Made by a program: the position numbers and the translations under genes. This document shows, one piece after another, positions 12,385-24,696 of a stretch of 64,000 bases of DNA (its first letter is position 1; every line of letters begins with the position of its first letter). The notes below the pieces were generated by a model, which searched no databases, was not told where the DNA came from, and saw only the letters and a list, made by a program, of their open reading frames with translations. This DNA comes from Hemerocallis citrina (taxonomy: Eukaryota > Streptophyta > Magnoliopsida > Asparagales > Asphodelaceae): assembly GCA_017893485.1 (NCBI GenBank), contig CM030363.1, positions 113,207,073 to 113,271,072 on the forward strand. The letters are read 5' to 3'.

Positions 12385-12465
12385 ATCAAGAAGAATTTCA
12401 TCCTCAAAATTCAACAAGAAGATACATAGGGTAACCCCAAAAACAATAAAAAGAACAAAACAAAA

Positions 12466-14707
12466 CTACTCAAACAAATGAGGAAACTTATGCTGAATGT
12501 CCTCCTCCAACTCCCAAGTCGACTGACTGGGCGAGTGAGAATTCCAAGAATTACGAACCAACTTGATGACCTTGTTCTTAAGCATTTCTCCCGCCGATCC
12601 ACAATAGCAACTGGCGAAATCTCACAAGTCAAATCCGGCTGAATGGTCAACTCAGAATAGTCGATCACGCAGCTCTCATCTCGGATATATCTCTTGAATT
12701 GTGAGACATGAAAAACATCGTGCACTCCTGATAAAGCTGGTGGCAATGCAAGACGATAGGCCACCTTGCCTACTCGCTCCATAATATCAAATGGTCCAAT
12801 AAACCTAGGGCTGAGCTTGCCCCCACCACCAAACCGAATGACACCCTGCCAAGGCGATACCTTTAGGAAAACATGGTCACCAACCCCAAATTCCAAAGCT
12901 CTCCGATGGACATCAGCCCATCACCTCTACCTATCCTGAGCAGCCTGCAAATGCTTCATGATCTAAACCACCGCATCAACCGTCCTTGTGTTCAACTCTG
13001 GACCCAACAACTTCGTCTCACCAATGTCATCCCAGCAGACTGGTGATCTGCACTTTTAACCATAGAGTGCCTCAAACGGAGCAGCTTTAATACTGGCTTA
13101 AAAGCTGTTATTGTACGAGAACCCTACGAGATACAAATGGTCTTCCCATGATCCACCGAACTGAAGCATACATGAACTCAACATGTCCTCAAGAATCTGG
13201 ATGGTTCTCTATGATTGTCCATCAGTTTGGGGATGAAAAGCTGTACTGTACTTTAATTTACTTCCCAAACTGTTCTGAAGACTCTCCCAAAACTGAGATC
13301 TGAATCTCGTATCCCTGTCGGATACAATACTAATTGGAACCCCATGAAGTCTAACAATCTCTTGCATGTACCTCTCAACAAGGCTCTCAGTAGACTGCCG
13401 AACATGAAAAGTAATGAAGTGAGCACTCTTCATCAAATGGTCGAAAATCACCTAAATGGCATTATGACCTTTAGGACTCCTCGACAAAGCTGTCACAAAA
13501 TCCATAGTGATATGTTCCCACTTCCACTCTGGAATAGGAACCGGTTGAAGAAGCCCAGCAGTTCTCTGATGATCTACCTTAACCTACTGGCAGATCAAAC
13601 AGTGAGCAACAAACCGAGCTACAGCTCCCTTCATACCATGCCACCAGAAATTAAGCTTCAAATCCCGTTACATCTTAGTACCGCCGGGATGGATAGAATA
13701 GGATGACTGATGCTTCCTCAAGCAACCTCTGACGAACTTCACCCTTCGGGACACATAACCTGGACCCAAAACGAAGTGATCCATCAGCATGAATAACCAT
13801 GTCCGTTCTGGACCCAGACTCAACCTCAGCTCGAAAACCCTGTAACTACGCATCACTAGCCTGTGCCCCTTTAACTGATCAATAAGAGATGACTGAAGCT
13901 GGAGCGATAAACAACTCCAACCAGAACTCGGCAACAAAACCTCCAACTTCAACCTCCGCATCGGATCAATCAGATCATCATACTGAGTCAAGAACATAAC
14001 TACCGGTCTCCTGCTCAAAGCATCTGGCACCAAGTTTACATTACCAGGATGGTATTGCAAACTGATGTCATAATCGGCCATAAGTTCCAACCAATGCCTT
14101 TGCCTCATGTTTAACTCCTTCTGGGTGAAGACGTACTTGAGACTTTTGTGGTCTGTAAAGATCACCACTCGGTCCCCAAGTAAATAATATCTCCATAGCT
14201 TCAAAGCATAGATCACTGCCGCTAACTCCAAGTCATGAGTCCGATAGTTCTTCTCATGCGGCCTCAACTGCCTCGATGCATACGCAACGACTCGGCCCTT
14301 TTGCATTGGAACTGCTCCAAGACCCTTACCAGAAGCATCACAGTAAATCTGCCTGAACCATCTGGAATAGTCAACACAGGCGCTGATGTCAGTCTGTTCT
14401 TCAACTCAATAAAAGCCACACCACACTCATCAGACCAACAGAACTTCTGATCCTTCCTAGTCAACTTAGTCAATGGTCCTGCTATCTTCGAAAAATCTTG
14501 GATGAATTTCTGATAATAGCCAGCTAAACCAAGAAAACTCCTCACTTCTAAAACTGACTTGGGAACAGACCAATCCTTCACAGCCTCAACCTTGGCAGGA
14601 TCCACAGAAATACCATCGCCTAAAATAATGTGCCCGAAGAATGAAACCCTGTCGAGCCAAAACTAGCACTTGCTGAGTTTCCAATAGAGCTGATTCTTTT
14701 TCAAAGT
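12466..14707 (-). pseudogene. RNase H, integrase and chromodomain part of N1 pol
   Basis: Reading from 14707 down: the RT thumb region (SVLEVRSFLGLAGYY, near 14570-14520), RNase H ([13 protein letters not shown] and FTDHKSLKY at 14300-14130, DALSRRP near 14020), the integrase zinc-finger region, the integrase core (SIVSDRDTRF near 13340, AFHPQTDGQS ending at 13209), an integrase tail with KLSPRFIGPFDI near 12800, and a chromodomain-like end. Stops interrupt integrase (for example before 13209). A 1-base loss near 12590 shifts the chromodomain frame; the original frame then runs to TAG at 12466-12468. Many stop codons fit C-to-T or G-to-A change. Not functional. Confidence 0.88.
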
Positions 14708-15770
14708 CTACAGAACCACTCTAAGATGTTCAGCATGATCTTCCCGATTTCGAGAATACACAAAAATATCATCAATGAAGACCACCACAAATCTATCCAA
14801 GAACTGAGAAAAGACTTGGTTCATAAGACTCATGAATACAGCAGGCGCGTTCATAACCCCGAACGGCATCACAAGATACTCATAGTGGCCATATCTGGTT
14901 CTGAAAGCAGTCTTCTGTACATTAGTCGCCTTCACTTTGACTTGATGATACCCAGAACGAAGGTCCAACTTTGAGAAAATAGCAGCCCCACTCAACTGAT
15001 CAAACAAATCATCGATCATGGGCAACTGATACCGGTTGTTCATAGTAACATTGTTTAGTTTCCGATAATTCACACACAGTCGACGACTACCATCCTTCTT
15101 GTTGAAAAAAAGGACTAGAGCACCCCAAGGCGAAACACTAGGTCCGATGAACCCCAAATCAAGCAACTCCTGAATCTGCACCTTAATCTCAGCTAACTCA
15201 ATCGGTGCCATCCTGTAGGGACTCTTCGATATAGGTGCCGTACCCGGCTGAACTTCAAAACTGAACTCTACATCCCTATTAGAGGGTAAGCCAGGCAACT
15301 CCTCTGAAAAAACATCCAAGAAATCCCACACTACTAGCGGTACAGCCTCATAGACTGAATGCAATTCCATCGCATAAACCTCCTGATCAACTGCAAATCG
15401 GCCAAGGGAAGACTCCTTGGTATGCAACTCAAACTCTGTGCAATCTGGAATTTGGAATACAACTTTCTTGGCACGATAATCAATAATGGCATGGGTTTCA
15501 CCCAACCAATCCATACCCCAGAATAACGTCGAATCCTGAATTTCCAATACAATAGATTGGCTTTGAAATATGCGCTACCAATAATCACGGGACACTGCTT
15601 GCACTCCCGGAAACAAATGAAAACTCCACTACCTGTCACAATGTTCCAAGCCTTTGAGATGTTGCTGCACTCCAACTGATGGCGAGCCACAAATCGAGAG
15701 GAGACAAAAGAATGGGTTGCCCCGGAATCAAAAAAAATATGAGCAGGAAAAGAGAAAACAAGGACAACAC
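14708..15770 (-). pseudogene. Protease and reverse transcriptase part of N1 pol
   Basis: Protease starts just after the predicted acceptor at 15771 and shows FFDSGATHSFVS (catalytic Asp near 15730). A frameshift near 15545 separates it from the linker and RT, which form one long ORF (14708-15547, 279 aa). RT motifs visible there are [57 protein letters not shown] and the catalytic FIDDIFVYS (near 14770). RT would copy the element RNA inside the particle. The Asp pair is intact, but the ORF stops right after the active-site region, so the thumb is out of frame. Confidence 0.9.
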
Positions 15771-15922
15771 CTAAGATAGAATCAAAAGAGACAAGGAAAA
15801 GAATGGTTGAACAGGGGTGAGAAAAAAACAGAATGTCGAAAGATAAACATTAAAGAAATAAAGCAAAAGGAAATGAAGAAACAAAGAAGAAACAAAAAAA
15901 AAATAATAAAAGCAAAAGATAC
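15771..15922 (-). other. Predicted gag/protease intron of N1 (152 nt)
   Basis: On the minus strand the gag frame reaches a split Gly codon, G|GTATCTTTTGC. A strongly T-rich stretch follows and ends TCTATCTTAG at 15771, then GTGTTGTCC begins the protease exon. 152 nt is not a multiple of three, so unspliced RNA puts protease out of the gag frame and stops at the TAG inside the acceptor. Splicing restores the frame through to DSGATHSF. The T-rich character contrasts with both flanks. Fits a plant intron well; no RNA evidence. Confidence 0.6.
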
Positions 15923-17114
15923 CTACAACCACACCCTCAGCTGACTCAACATCAATAGTAGTCAGGTTGAAAGCCTGACCTCTCCTGGGAGCAGCGGTCC
16001 TCTGACCGACAATCTAACGCTGCGGAGGAAGCGGTGGCCTGACTGGACCATGAGCTGCGGCAACTGGCTGAACTGGACCCCTGGTTAGAAGAGCCAACTG
16101 CGGACAGTCCTGCACTGAATGGTCAGCAGCAACACATCCAAAACAGCGACAATTAGCACGTCGGCAATCCTTGCGCTCATGCTCTGGAAGTCAGCAAAAG
16201 TCGCAAAAACCAACTCTTGGAGGACCCACAACAGAGTAAGGAGCTGCCCTGACCGGAGGGGTTGGGATAGGCCTCCGAATAGGCCCACCAAAAGGCCTAG
16301 CAACTGAGTGCGGAACAGTCTGCTGAGAAGGAGACAATCCACCACGAGCCTGCTCCTGTGCTCGAGCTGCCTCAAGAGCCTCAGCATAAGTACGCAAGTG
16401 AAGAGAGACAAGCTGCACCTTAATGTCTCGCTCAAGCCCCAAAATGAACCTACAAGCCATATCCTCTTCGTTTGCCACAAGAATGGCTGCGAAGCGACTA
16501 AGTCTCGTAAATTCAGCTATGTACTCATCCACAGACCTGGAGCCCTGTTTCAAGAAAGTCTCATGTTACAACATTGCATGGACAATATGTAACAAAATTC
16601 CATTACTAGAAATAACGACCAACCTGTTTTGGGGCCAAGAATTGTTGCTCCATCACAACTCTAGTGCTGCTAGGAAAGAATTACTTCAAGAAGCTCCTAG
16701 TGAAAGTGACCCAAGTGATCGGTTGTTCGAGCCTTCGGACTCGGACCTCCACCAAATATGAGCCAAGTCCACCAACTGGATGGCCACCACATTCACTTTA
16801 TCTGCATCTACCACTGTAGCTGCAAAGAGTAGTTGCTCAGTCCGAATCAACCACTATTTTGCCAACAAAAGTGTCTCAGTGCCTGAAAACCTGTCGGGAT
16901 ATAGCCTCATGAAGTCTATGACTGTACCTGGATGGGGAGGAAGAGCTGCCTGTATAGGCATAGTGGGCGGCAGAATCTGAGCAGCTTCTAAAGCCGCCAT
17001 CACCAAGTCACTGTGGTTCTACTTCATGTTAATCAAGTGCTCAAGCACAGTGGTGACAGCTTCAAGCCCTGGCTGCTCATCCTGAGGACGTGAAGAAGAA
17101 TCTCTTCGAGCCAC
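15923..17114 (-). pseudogene. Gag of N1
   Basis: Capsid/nucleocapsid protein. It probably began where the minus strand now reads GTGGCTCGAAGA at 17114 (GTG in place of ATG), directly after an acceptor-like TTTTTTACAG. Typical gag parts follow: the region with RLYPDRFSG near 16900, the capsid segment SVDEYIAEFTRLSRFA (16530-16480), the ERDIKVQLVSL helix region, and a zinc knuckle CFGCVAADHSVQDC near 16140-16100 (CX2CX4HX4C). Stops interrupt the gag frame near 17020, 16870, 16690 and 16010, and there are frameshifts near 16550 and 16190. Not functional. Confidence 0.8.
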
Positions 17115-17264
17115 AGTCTGTAAAAAACCAAAAACAATTAGCATCCAAATCAAAGTTGATAATAATTCATTTATGTATGCATGGTTGGTGAAATATTGAG
17201 CTGATCCCAGTTCGAGCCAAGCTTTTCTAATATATTAGGCAACTAATACATTAGCCAACCTGGT

Positions 17265-17277
17265 GCTCTAATACTAC
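17265..17277 (-). promoter_or_regulatory. Degenerate primer-binding site of N1
   Basis: On the minus strand it reads GTAGTATTAGAGC, about 9 nt after the 5' LTR end. It resembles the initiator-tRNA-Met site TGGTATCAGAGC but is degraded. The sister element L has the better GCGGTATTAGAGC at the same place (53311-53323). Confidence 0.6.
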
Positions 17278-17654
17278 TAAAAACCGTGTCACGCCCCGCT
17301 TTCCAAAAGAGAATACGGAATACGGATACGTGACGAAGCCCAGCGAATGATATTCATCATCCATAAGCAGTTCAAGAATCTTTACAACATTTCACAAGAA
17401 TAATTAGAGTCGGAAGCAACAGAATCAACTAAGCATGCACATATGAACCAAAATACCAATAAGAATACTTGAAACAAAATATATTAATTTCAAATAATCC
17501 AGATCTTAATAAGTTAAATATCCTAGGTCACATTGCCTAAATACAAATACATCCAAGTACAAGATACAATTGTTCAAAACAAGAAATAATAATAGCGAAA
17601 TCCAGCACTAATATTTCATATCACCAACACCATCTGTTACCTGTTCTCTAATAT

Positions 17655-19823
17655 CTGCAATTTAACAATTGTAGGAATAGGAAAAAGAAAACAAACTTCC
17701 GTCAATGCAAGTTACGGGCCGCTTGTAGTGCAGGATACAAGTACATAGGAAAAACTAAACAAATAGCATGGAATAGGCATGGTAACAAAATATAATAACT
17801 AGCATAGTAAGGTGAACAAGTACAAGTAGCATGTATCAAGTGTCAAGTGAAACAAGTATCATGTAAACAAGTAACAAGTATCAAGTATCATGTAATCAAG
17901 TATCAAGTGTCATGTATCATATATTATGTATCATGTAATCAAGTATCAAGTATCACGTATCATGTTCAAGTGACATGTATCAAGTCTCATGTATCATGTA
18001 GTCAAGTATCAAGTAAGCATATATCATGTTCAAGTGTCATGTATCAAGTCTTGTAGTTATTACTATCTAGGTAGCATTTCATGCATCCCGATTTTTACTA
18101 AATGGTTGGTACATCAAACAGTTTCGCTTTAGATTTCATAATGGACCAAAGAGGGTAGTGTACTCAGGGACAAGTATCAAGTAATCGAACTCCAAGCTCC
18201 AAGTATCATGTATCACGTGTGAAGTTGTGCAAGTAGCAAGTAATCACATATCTTGCGTGCAAGTGTCAAGTAATCACGTATCAAGTATCATGTATCAAGT
18301 AATCACGTAGGATCTGTGGATCCCCTTCCGAGTACACAATTCTGAATTATCCAATATTAGATTTTTCCCTTAAACCTCAGCTTGGTTATTTATTATTAGT
18401 CTCAAACAAGCATGCAAGTTTACAAAATATAGCAATAATAAAACGGCATGATCATGTAAGAAGTTCAAGTTGCAAGATAAATATATACGGGTGAAAGATA
18501 ACTCATAAAAGGATAAAATAACCAAATTTCTATTTCAGGACAGTAAGACCATACTGCAGTAAAACTGAGATTCCCGTTGTCACAAACATGCAAACCTGAA
18601 TCCGTCGAAAGATCTAAAAAATATACTTTCGGCCGAATCCAGCGAACATATATAAAACACATAGTATTTCACAAAAATATGAGTTAAAACTAAATTGAAA
18701 CCAAAAAATATGATCAGCCAGAAATATGAAGATCGTATTCAAAGTCAGGAAAACAGCATGAAAACTCAATAAATAAATCCACGAAAAATCTGGAGTATTC
18801 CCCTATATGCATAGTAATAGAAAATCACGTTTCATAATTTTCCGATAAAAATAGAGTAGTCAAGTAAAATTAGAAAACATCAAGACACAACAGTTTTGCA
18901 AATTTGAAATTGCAAACACTGCAGTACGAAAACAGCAGTATCTCGCAAACCATAAAACGAAACCCAAATCGGCAAAAAGGGTAATAAAATAGATACACTA
19001 GGCTAACTTTCATATTCATAAATATTTTGGAAACAGCAAGTGGAAATACGACGAAAATCAAGTTATTTACTGAACAGTAGTAAAATTCTACATGTAAACT
19101 CTTTATTTGCAAGCATGAAAATATTTGTAAAACATCTCAAATAAATCCAAAATTCTAGGTAAACTCCAATCAAATCTAGAAGTACTGAGCAAAATATCAG
19201 ATCAAAATAATAATTTAAACATCACAATAAAAATAGATTAATCTTTAGAATTCATAGAAAACACAATCTGAAAATCTTTCGACACTACTGCAGTATAATA
19301 GACATAACTCACAAACCAAAAATTGAAACTGAGATCCGTCAAAAGTGTTGGAAAATAGACATAATTCTCTACAAATCATGTTCACAAAATATTCTCAAAT
19401 ACTGACCTTAATAGGGTCTAAAATACTGATCAAAACTGAAAAGTCAGCAAAACCGAAAATATTGCATATGCATAAAATCCACTAGTTCACATAGAACTCA
19501 TCCAAAACACAACCAAACAAGAGATAGAGTATACTAGATGTCCAAACAACATGTTATAGGGTATTTCACAAGTCCATAAAAAGTCTACCACGAATAACAC
19601 GAACGAGCATAAGATAACATACGAATAACACGCATATATGTAATAAGATGTGGTCAATCCTAGGTTATATCATGTCATGTATATTGTGAGGCGACTATGG
19701 TCAAATCAACATTATAGAGACAATATCAACAAGGTAATACGCACACAAATTGTCTCTAGAACCCAACTACACTACAGGCGGTATTTAGTACTTGTATTAC
19801 ACAAATAAAAGAATACAAGTTAC
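17655..19823 (-). other. Predicted intron inside N1 5' LTR
   Basis: 2169 nt. Donor box CAAGTAACTTG and acceptor AAATTGCAG before ATATTAGAGAACAG. The 3' LTR equivalent is 9009-11258. Confidence 0.45.
17830..18050 (-). repeat. CAAGTATCATGT short-repeat array in N1 5' LTR
   Basis: Same words as at 9190-9420 but fewer ATCATGT units, so the arrays have changed length since insertion. Confidence 0.8.
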
Positions 19824-20406
19824 TTGCCTTAACTGATGATGAAAACGACTCCAAGCAAGAATAATGAGAACGGACTCCCAAGCAACAAACTCAACGAACA
19901 CACGAGCCAAAAACGAGCAAAAAACCACGAAACACGAACCCAACAACGAACGCAATACGAGCACACAAGCACACGAACCAATCACACAATCCACGAACCC
20001 AAGAACAAGTCACACGAACCAGCGAAATAACCTAGATCTGACACCTGCTCACCAAACCCACTTGCACACGAGGAGGGGGAAGCGAGGGAAAGAGAGGTCG
20101 GGACTGGCCGTCGGAAAAGCACAACATGCTCTTGCTGTGCTACTGTTGCCGAGGAGCACAGACGATGGGGAAAACACCCTGGTGGTCGCCGCAAGGTATA
20201 GCAGGTCGGAAGAGGGCAATGGCGGATGAGTATGGCACCGGGGAAGCAGCGAGGGATGCTGGTCGGGAGAGAGAACGGAAGGGAAGTGGAGGGGTGCACA
20301 CGAGAGTGAGAGACGATGGGAAAGAGGTGGAGCGAAAGTGGCGGCTAGGGGAAATTTTTTTGCATGGGTTAGCTATATATATGTGAAGTGAAAAAGGTGT
20401 TAGGAT

Positions 20407-20407
<1 letters not shown>

Positions 20408-20441
<34 letters not shown>
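20408..20441. repeat. (AG)n microsatellite, about 17 units
   Basis: Unbroken AG run in the N1 5' LTR. The 3' LTR has about seven units at 11877-11891, so it expanded after insertion or shrank in the partner. Confidence 0.95.
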
Positions 20442-20444
<3 letters not shown>

Positions 20445-20930
20445 GTGGAACAGGAGTTTAGGGGAGTAGCGGGTCGGCTGTAGGGGAAAAAGGGGTTAAT
20501 TTTGATAGCTTGCATGGGGATAGTTAATTAATGGGTAGGGATTAATAGGAAACAAGGTAATAGGATTTAGTTGGATATTGAAGATAATGGGTTTGGTTAA
20601 GTGGATTATTAGAGAGTTTAGATGGGTATTAGGCGTCTAAACAAAAGTATATATAGATAAGGCAAAATGAACAAAATAATAAAAAAATAATATAGGGTGT
20701 GAACAAACAAATAAAGAGGATCAAAATATCGGCTCGATCAAATGAAAAGGAACAAGAGACGGACAAAGAATCAAGAATCCAAATAAAAGAGACCAAAAAA
20801 AAATAAAATGAAAATATATTGAAATAAAATGCAATATACGGTCCAAAAGAGATACAATGTGATCAAATATAAGGAAAAAGGAAAATACACTAAAAAATAC
20901 ACAAAAATGAAAAATAAGGATTACAAGGTA

Positions 20931-22345
20931 ATAGCGTAGAATTTTGGGAGCAATGTTAGGATAATTAAGACTTCAACCTAGCTTAAGATACAAGATCATT
21001 GAAGGTCAGAAGTTCGACGCATAAATACAGAAGATGAAGGAACTAGTCCTTCCAAGCAAGCTATCAAAATTCCAGGTGAAAGATAGAGTACTCTAGTTAG
21101 GAGAAAGGTTGTGTGTGCCTGAAAGGACAGACCTGAACGAAATTATTCTACAGGAAGCACCAACCACATTACTGTTGATACACCACGGAGTACCAAAATG
21201 TATAAAGACAGCAAACAAAATTTCGGTGGTCGGGCATCAAGTGAGATATAGTAGATTTTTTAGGCTAAATGGTTCACCTATCAAAAACTCATGGAAAAAA
21301 CCCAGAAACCCAGAGAATTGCTATAGACACTGCCTATTTCAAAATGGAAGTGAGAGAATATCAGCATGGATTTCATCATATTCCTACCTAGAAAGGGGTA
21401 ATGACTTGATATGGGTGACACTGGATCGACTGACCAAATAAGCACATTTTCTTGTAATAAAGATTATTTGATCGCTAGAAAAGTTAATGGAGGTATACAT
21501 CAAGGGGATAGTGAAGCTTCATGGAGTGCTGGTAATGATTGTCTCAGATAGGGATGCAAGGTTTACTTCGCGATTCTGGAAAAGCCTACAAGCAGCTATG
21601 GGAACAAGAACAGAATTCAGCATAGCTTTCCACCCACAGACGGAAAGGGTGAACCAAGTATGGTATACATGTTTTGGTCATGTGTCATGGACTTTGGAGG
21701 AAACTAGGGAAAGTACTTAGCACTGGTAGTATGACACCATATGATGCACTTTATGGAAGGAAATGTTGAATGCACATTTTTTGGTATGAAGTAGGAGAGC
21801 GGCAGATGTACGGGCCAAAAATTGTGCAGCAAAATTCTGAGAAAATTGAACTAATTGAAAAATTCCAGAGGAAGCTTAGAGTAGGCAGAAATTTATGCTG
21901 ACACTCAGATAGGAAAGTAGGAGTTCGAAGAGGGGGATTCTGTATTTCTAAAGGTATCTCCAACAAAGGGTTGATCAGATTCTCGAAGGGAGGTAAGCTA
22001 GTATTGAGATATGTAGGACCTTACATAATCCTGCAGAGAATTGTAAAGATTGCATATAAGCTAGAGTTGATGGGAGAATTGGCACAAGTACACAATGTAT
22101 TTCATGTAACAATGCTAAGAAAATACATGTCAGACCTAAATCACAAACTACCAGAGTTACTAGAAGGATTACAGTTGAACTTATCCTATAAGGAACAACC
22201 AATGAATATCATAGATCGACGGGAAAAAAGTGCTTGGAATAAGGTGGCACATATGATCAAAGTACTGTGAAGAAATCAGATCTTAGAAGAAGCTACTTGG
22301 GAATTTGAAGATAGAATGAAGAATGATTTCCTCAATAGTTTGATT
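20931..22345 (+). pseudogene. Integrase and chromodomain remnant of element O
   Basis: Continuation of the pol gene cut by N1. Visible parts: the zinc-finger side (LQEAPTTLLLIHHG near 21140), the integrase core (GNDLIWVTLDRLTK near 21400, IVSDRDARFTSRFW near 21540, AFHPQTE near 21630), an integrase tail (FSKGGKLVLRYVGPYII, 21980-22040), a conserved HNVFHVTMLRKY stretch, and a chromodomain-like end (IIDRREKS near 22210, ATWEFEDRMK near 22300). Frameshifts separate these blocks, and TGA at 22268 cuts the tail. Residue by residue it follows the T polyprotein more closely than N1. Confidence 0.87.
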
Positions 22346-22400
22346 AAAATATATATTTTTGTTCCCCTTATTAAGTACAGTTCTGAGGAAAACACTCTTC

Positions 22401-22414
22401 TAAGGATGGAGTAA
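22401..22414 (+). promoter_or_regulatory. Polypurine tract of element O
   Basis: TAAGGATGGAGTAA directly before the LTR start TGTAAAACCCTGC at 22415. The equivalent in T is AAGAAGGGAGTG (31647-31658). Confidence 0.65.
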
Positions 22415-23097
22415 TGTAAAACCCTGCAAAATAACAAGCAAATATTTTGCTTACAAGTTGGTACATGCAACACACGTATAAACGTTGCACGTATTAGTTG
22501 AATTTTCATGATTACAAATTAGTATGAATGAAATTGTATGTTATAATAACTTGGTATGAATGCACTGAATATTGTGTCTCGAACCTAACTAGGGCTAGAA
22601 TGAATTTAACCTAGGTTGAGTTCAGTTTCATGTTGGAACCGGTCTAGACAAACCCAACCAACTAAACATTCAACTTGTATTAGTTGATTGCAACATATTT
22701 GTGAAATTTTGCACAAGCACCCTAGGGTATGGCCAACCCAACATTGGTTGTAGGATGGGGAGGTTGGGCATTCCAAGTGTCACCCTAATTAAGTTGTGAA
22801 AATGGGTAATAAATTGTATGAACATGGGTAGAAATCAATGTAATTTTTGTAACATCCCAAAATCCCAACCCTTGAGCTTCGAACCGACCAAATATAGAGG
22901 GTTGAAGCCACTTTGTATCATTTGGTGAGTGATAACAAATCATATAAAACTAAAGAGGGTTTGAGTTGAAGGAGGAAAGGATGGTTGGAGACTTGAAGAC
23001 AAGGATTTCAATTGGGAGGTGGGTGTTCTCTCCTTTCTCATGGTTGTTTTGTTATTTTAAAATAGTGGCATGCTAGGACTTATTGTTGGAATGTTGA
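22415..23097 (+). repeat. 3' LTR of element O, first part
   Basis: Starts TGTAAAACCCTGC after the polypurine tract; the start resembles LTR P at 58106 (TGTAAGACCCTGC). A possible leader donor GGGAG|GTGGGTG lies near 23018, the same donor type as in T, S1 and C. T inserted about 75 bp further on; the last five bases, GTTGA, are one copy of the T target duplication. The LTR resumes at 38487. Confidence 0.8.
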
Positions 23098-23641
23098 TGT
23101 AATGCCCCGATTTTTCATTTAATGAAAAATTATTTATTTGCACGTAGTGTGCACGTGCAATATTTTTGGTATATATTTTCATCATGATGAGTATAGATAT
23201 TTAAATATGTGCTTTTAATTATTTCTATATAAAAGCCTTCTTTTAATTAGACAAAAAGTCTTTTCTTCTTAAAGCCCAAAATTTAATTCATTTATTTTAT
23301 TTTCAAATTATTATTTTGGCCCACAAACTAAAGCCCATGAGTTAATTTATTTTTAAATAAAACTTGTAATGTAGAATACAATTTAAAGATTATTTTTGCA
23401 CAAAATTTAATGTACAAATTTTATGGAGACCAAGTTGCATACACGTGTATTGCACGTACACGTGCACAAGCACACTTGCATGGCCGGATTGCATCTTTTG
23501 GAGGGAATGGAAATTTTTGAGTGGATTCATGGGGTGATGGTTATTTAATCATGGGTAGTTAGTATAACTCCTCCTTAAATCATAGCCATTTGTTCCTAAC
23601 TCCTACTTCAATCTTAGCCAACCATTCTCCTTGATTTTTAG

Positions 23642-23649
23642 TATAAATA
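23642..23649 (+). promoter_or_regulatory. TATA box of T
   Basis: TATAAATA, about 545 bp into the LTR. The same box is kept in the 3' LTR (32203-32210), in S1 (35316-35323, minus) and in LTR C (47327-47334). Confidence 0.75.
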
Positions 23650-24564
23650 CCCCACCCATGGCTAGTTATTCTTGTGCAAATTATTTTCTCCAAGCCTATA
23701 GTTCAAAATACAATTATCTAGTAGTTTATTTAGTGAGTAAAAGATTGAGTTTGTGAGTGGGAAAAGTTGTGTTTGCATCAAGAAGAAGGAATGCCGGCTA
23801 TCATCAAGGAGAGCTCTCGGTTTGGCTTGGTGGAAGGCTCGTGTGCGCGTCGACAAGGAGGAGGAGCACTCTTGTTGCAAGGACATTCGTTTAGGAGGTT
23901 ACTAGTTGCACTTTCTTCATTAAGGTGGGTAAATTTTTCCTATTTCTAAATAGAAATGCATGCTAGATTTAATTAGAAAAAATGATACATGAAAATGATT
24001 AACAAGAGTGCACATTTAATTGGAAAAATGAGCTATAATTGATTGAATTGTTGATGTGCAATTGTATGTAGTTCTACTATTAAAATTCAAGTTGTGTGCG
24101 ATATGATTATGGCTATGGAATGTGTAAAGAAAACTTTGTTATTAGCATTCACAATTATATGCAAATTGGTAGATTGATAATGTCGCTTTATGTGCTAAGA
24201 TGGGATATTTGTTATGACGTTGTAACGAATGAATTAGGATGCAATTGTTATGGTTGTGAAATGTATAAGAGCAGAAAATTGATGTAGAGCTTAGTGAAAT
24301 TAAAATGTCGAAAAAGAATGCATTAGTATAAGTATATCAAATTAACAAATTGTATGGTAGAAATGTGTTAATTATTGGAGAAAAATATGTTTAATCATTA
24401 AGAAAAATTATTTTCTACATACTGGAATATGATTGAATCAATCTGGAATTTTACAATAAAATTTTATAAAAAACAAAGTGAAATGAGGACTAGTTGAACA
24501 TCGAAATATTTTGATAACAGAGAGTATTGATCTAAATGCATTTCGAGTTGTACCTTGACAACCT

Positions 24565-24653
24565 GAGCACGTAGCTCAAGTGGTCAGGACGGCTCTAATT
24601 GCTACAGTAGGCTTTCGGGTCTGAGGTTGCTGGTTCGAATCCCCGGGCTGCCA
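24565..24653 (+). other. tRNA-like module 1 in T 5' LTR
   Basis: A-box-like TAGCTCAAGTGG at 24572 and a perfect B-box core GGTTCGAATCC at 24632. Spacing is 60 nt, longer than a standard tRNA gene but near that of tRNAs with a long variable arm. The acceptor and T stems do not pair well, so this is not a working tRNA. Confidence 0.6.
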
Positions 24654-24696
24654 TACTTTTATTTTTCATTTCTAAAAAAATGTATAGAGCAGCGGC

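Larger units (their letters stand above)
8665..20925 (-). mobile_element. Ty3/gypsy chromovirus-like element N1, both LTRs, minus strand
   Basis: 12,261 bp bounded by TGTTACGCCC on the left and GGATTACA on the right, flanked by the 5-bp target duplication AGGTA. On the minus strand the order is 5' LTR (17287-20925), degenerate PBS, gag, protease, RT, RNase H, integrase, chromodomain, PPT, 3' LTR (8665-12371). This is the gene order of Ty3/gypsy elements; the chromodomain-like tail suggests a Tekay/Del-type chromovirus, though I cannot fix the clade without a tree. The LTRs differ by about 70 bp in length and at many bases, so it is older than T. The polyprotein has stops and frameshifts. Confidence 0.93.
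17287..20925 (-). repeat. 5' LTR of N1
   Basis: 3639 bp, minus strand from GGATTACA (20925) to TGTCACGCCCCG (17287). It has a GC-rich leader (about 20040-20300), donor CAA|GTAACTTG with the intron starting at 19823, and acceptor TTGCAG ending at 17655. It carries a long (GA)n run that the 3' LTR has only in short form. The start on the minus strand is mutated (TGTAATCC instead of TGTAACCC). Confidence 0.9.

Noticed and set aside
24096..24287. Small ORF repeated in both T LTRs (also 36112-36303)
   Set aside because: The two copies are just the two LTRs of one element. The ORF lies inside the predicted intron and has no domain.
24565..24653. Calling the tRNA-like modules real tRNA genes
   Set aside because: Acceptor stems do not pair and module 1 has non-standard length. 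Only the promoter boxes and part of the T arm are convincing.
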